The position numbers were made by a program, and so were the translations under genes. Positions 4,829 through 6,634 of a stretch of 6,634 nt of DNA are shown piece after piece. The stretch lies in NCBI GenBank assembly GCA_034717835.1, contig JAYELZ010000017.1, positions 1 through 6,634 of the forward strand, in the 5' to 3' direction. The stretch's first letter is position 1. Each line of letters begins with the position of its first letter. The notes under the pieces were generated by a model. That model did not search any database and had not been told where the DNA came from. It was given only the letters and a program-made list of their open reading frames with translations. Origin of the DNA: G713 sp034717835. Lineage in GTDB: Bacteria > Chloroflexota > Anaerolineae > B4-G1 > SLSP01.

Positions 4829-6121
4829 TTATTCCTCCAGCGCATCAATGCGTTGCACCATCTCTGCCGTGGCTTCTTCTGGAGAGGTTATTTGGAGCAG
4901 ACAGCTATGGACTTCTTCTTGGATGATGGCTGAAACTTCTGGATAGTTGGCTACTTTGGGGCGATGATGGGCGTTAGCGAGGTTGGTGGCATAGAACTCG
5001 GCGTCGGGGTTGATCTCTTGCTCTTGCTCCGAGTTTTGCAGGGAACTCCAGATCGGGAATTCGGATTCCAGATGTTGCTGCTGTACCTCGGCGCTGGTAG
5101 CGAACTGGATCCAGCGCCAAGCTACCTCTTGTTTGTCTGAATTAGCCATCACCGCCAGTCCCTGGAAGCCGCTGACAGTCCCGGCGGGGGCTGCTACGTC
5201 CTTCGCCGTGGGGAGTAGGCCGGTGCGGGCCGCGTCCACGATGTTGGACTTCTCTGGATCCAACATGTTGCCGCGTACAAAGGTCCAGTTGGTGTTAAAG
5301 GTGGCGGCTCCAGAGATGAGCGCGTTCATTGCCCCCGGCTCGTCGGTGGTTAGCGCGGCTGGATCTGCCAGCTCTTCATCTACTAACCGGCGCATAAATT
5401 GGAGTGCTCGCAAACCAGCGCCTTGATCCATGATGGGCTGCCCGTTTTCATCAAAGAGATTCCCTCCAAATTGCGCGGCGGTGCGTACATAATCGCAGAC
5501 CAAGCCCTCTTTCTGGTTCCAGGAATCAATGTAAGGATATTGGACGATGTCCTGTTCCTTGAGCGCGACCATCTGGGCATACCATTCTTCCAGGGTGGCG
5601 GGCGGGCCGTCGAAGCCGGCCGCTTGCAGGTGATCCAGGTTGTAGAACATATTTTGGAAGTTGGCGAGGAAGGGAAAAGCCCACATCTGGTCATTATAGA
5701 TAAAAGCATCGAAGATCGCGGGCGCGATATCGGCTTTTTGTTCCTCGGTGATGCGCTCATCTAGCGGAATCACGTACCCCTTGTGTCCGAACTCGGCTGT
5801 CCAAATTAAATCCAATAAGATCACATCGTAGGTGGCGGTACTCGCAGCGGCGGAGGTGACGATTTTATCATGTAATTCGTCATATTTGACGAAAGTGAAG
5901 TTGATTTCCACCCCCGGATTGTCCGCGTGGAACTGTTGAGCCATCTCTTGAAGTATCTCTTCGGAGTAGCCGGCCTGATTCATGTAGAGGGCGTGGAGTG
6001 TCGCTGACTCTTCCTCCGTGGGGAGCGGTTCCACCGTGGGAGAGGGAGTGCTACACGCAGTTAGGAGGATGGCGGCGAGTGCTAAAAGTGAAAACCAGTT
6101 AAACCAGAGGGATCTCTTCAT
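4829..6121 (-). CDS. Extracellular solute-binding protein of a sugar ABC transporter (family 1, lipoprotein)
   Basis: The 430-residue product captures substrate outside the membrane and hands it to the two permeases encoded next. It starts with a lipoprotein signal: basic MKR, a hydrophobic stretch, and a lipobox LTAC with the lipidated Cys at position 23, followed by a Ser/Thr/Pro/Glu-rich linker. The body is a typical family 1 fold: QFHADNPGVEINFTFVKYDEL, then YDVILLDLIWTAEFG and GYVIPLDERI, and the middle WAFPFLANFQNMFYN with aromatic residues that usually line the sugar site. Length fits the family. AAGGAG (plus-strand 6131-6136) nine bases before the ATG supports the start. A candidate promoter and a 12-base palindrome lie directly upstream, which would let this gene and the permeases be transcribed apart from the ATPase. 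The ligand cannot be predicted. Confidence 0.94.
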   Translation of the reverse strand: MKRSLWFNWFSLLALAAILLTACSTPSPTVEPLPTEEESATLHALYMNQAGYSEEILQEMAQQFHADNPGVEINFTFVKYDELHDKIVTSAAASTATYDVILLDLIWTAEFGHKGYVIPLDERITEEQKADIAPAIFDAFIYNDQMWAFPFLANFQNMFYNLDHLQAAGFDGPPATLEEWYAQMVALKEQDIVQYPYIDSWNQKEGLVCDYVRTAAQFGGNLFDENGQPIMDQGAGLRALQFMRRLVDEELADPAALTTDEPGAMNALISGAATFNTNWTFVRGNMLDPEKSNIVDAARTGLLPTAKDVAAPAGTVSGFQGLAVMANSDKQEVAWRWIQFATSAEVQQQHLESEFPIWSSLQNSEQEQEINPDAEFYATNLANAHHRPKVANYPEVSAIIQEEVHSCLLQITSPEEATAEMVQRIDALEE

Positions 6122-6141
6122 CTAATTATTCTCCTTGATTA

Positions 6142-6153
6142 ACATAGCTATGT
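6142..6153. promoter_or_regulatory. Perfect 12-base palindrome, possible operator
   Basis: ACATAGCTATGT is its own reverse complement. It lies between the ATPase and binding-protein genes, 20 bases upstream of the binding-protein ATG and just downstream of where the candidate promoter would start transcription. Such a position suits a repressor site, for example of a sugar-responsive regulator. It is AT-rich and does not match the usual LacI-family CG-centred operator, and no regulator gene is in view. Confidence 0.35.
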
Positions 6154-6162
6154 CTCTATGGT

Positions 6163-6190
6163 ACTTTATGTCAAAGAATTAGATTGTCAA
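6163..6190 (-). promoter_or_regulatory. Candidate sigma-70-type promoter for the binding-protein and permease genes
   Basis: On the - strand a perfect TTGACA (plus 6185-6190) is followed after 16 bases by TAAAGT (plus 6163-6168), four of six matches to TATAAT. Transcription would start near 6156, about 35 bases before the binding-protein ATG. The -35 box overlaps the stop codon of the ATPase gene. A second TTGACA occurs at 6169-6174 without a good -10 partner. This is a sequence match only. Confidence 0.4.
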
Positions 6191-6634
6191 CTGCTGCACG
6201 TTGCTGCGAGAGTCGCTCCCAACCAACAGAACGCTGTGGGATCAATGTGCAAGTAGATGGGGTTGCCGGGCGCTGGGGGACTTTGGTTGGCCGGCAGTTT
6301 GAGGGTGAGCCGGTGTCCGGCGAGTTCGATTTCCAGCTGGTAGTGGTCGCCGTGGAAGGTGCGTCTGGTGATAATCCCGGTGTAGGGTGTAGTTTGCGAG
6401 GCCGTCTCACGGATGCCCCAGGGGTGGATGAGGACGGTGCCGGTAGTTTGAGGCGCGGGTAGCGCGCAGTTTGGAGCTAACGTCAATTCCCCGAAGCGAG
6501 TCTGCACGCGCGCGGGTTGCTGTGAGACCACTTGGGCCGCCACCAGGTTGGTCAAGCCTAAGAACTGGGCCACCCAGGCATCGGCGGGTGCTCGATAGAC
6601 CTCCTCCGGTCGTCCTGTTTGCACCACGCGCCCT
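6187..6634 (-). CDS. ABC transporter ATP-binding protein (MalK/UgpC-like), C-terminal part only
   Basis: The reading frame enters from the right edge of the window and ends with TGA at 6187-6189; 148 residues are visible. The visible start, GRVVQTGRPEEVYRAPADAW, then VAQFLGLTNLV, is the characteristic end of the nucleotide-binding domain of sugar-importer ATPases. The rest is the TOBE-type regulatory domain: VLIHPWGIRE, a GIITRRTFHGDHYQLEIEL strand pair, and a closing PGNPIYLHIDP. Walker A, Walker B and the signature motif lie outside the window. In the GTG-started 146-codon version the start is only an internal Val; the true start is upstream. The protein would power the two permeases encoded further along the same strand. 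The stop is 65 bases before the binding-protein gene, with a possible promoter in between. Confidence 0.9.
   Translation of the reverse strand, partial: GRVVQTGRPEEVYRAPADAWVAQFLGLTNLVAAQVVSQQPARVQTRFGELTLAPNCALPAPQTTGTVLIHPWGIRETASQTTPYTGIITRRTFHGDHYQLEIELAGHRLTLKLPANQSPPAPGNPIYLHIDPTAFCWLGATLAATCSS

Noticed and set aside
5010..5764. Long + strand frames opposite the solute-binding protein gene
   Set aside because: They are shadows of a well-supported lipoprotein gene with signal peptide and family motifs.

Overview
The window looks like a chromosomal piece of an uncultured bacterium, assembled from short reads. Base composition is moderately GC-rich. The protein types (a LeuD/isopropylmalate-dehydrogenase-like pair and a CUT1-type sugar ABC transporter with a lipoprotein binding protein) and the intergenic regions full of short tandem repeats and small palindromes would fit a Chloroflexota (Anaerolineae-like) genome. 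That assignment is an inference from general resemblance, not from a marker gene.

Layout. (1) Positions 1-228, + strand: the C-terminal end of a DUF3800-like protein. (2) 229-487: a non-coding leader. (3) 488-988, +: small subunit of a 3-isopropylmalate dehydratase-type enzyme (leuD-like). (4) 989-1402: a 414-base non-coding region holding an 8-base-period purine-rich array, a REP-like hairpin, a second copy of the leuD leader, and a 111-base palindromic MITE-like element inserted into that second copy. (5) 1403-2748, +: an isopropylmalate/isocitrate dehydrogenase-family gene broken by a 100-N gap. The gap is flanked by two identical 127-base copies. Removing one copy plus the Ns (227 bases) restores a single 372-residue frame, so the break is very probably a scaffolding artefact. 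(6) 2749-2930: a convergent intergenic region with a strong hairpin terminator and a further copy of a dispersed palindrome. (7) 2931-6634, - strand: a sugar ABC transporter locus, read from right to left as ATPase (C-terminal part only), substrate-binding lipoprotein, permease 1, permease 2.

How the genes work together. The dehydratase small subunit and the dehydrogenase would catalyse consecutive steps, isomerisation of a hydroxyacid and its oxidative decarboxylation. This is most simply leucine synthesis, but the dehydrogenase carries a Lys-Tyr cofactor motif more like NADP isocitrate dehydrogenase, so homologous pathways stay possible. No dehydratase large subunit lies in the window. The ABC locus encodes a complete importer apart from the truncated ATPase. 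A candidate promoter and a 12-base palindrome sit between the ATPase and binding-protein genes, so the transport genes may also be transcribed separately.

The most unusual content is intergenic. Two enzyme genes share a duplicated leader, and one copy carries a small palindromic insertion with 8-base direct repeats. The intact leuD leader serves as an internal empty-site control. I see no defence system, CRISPR array or RNA gene.
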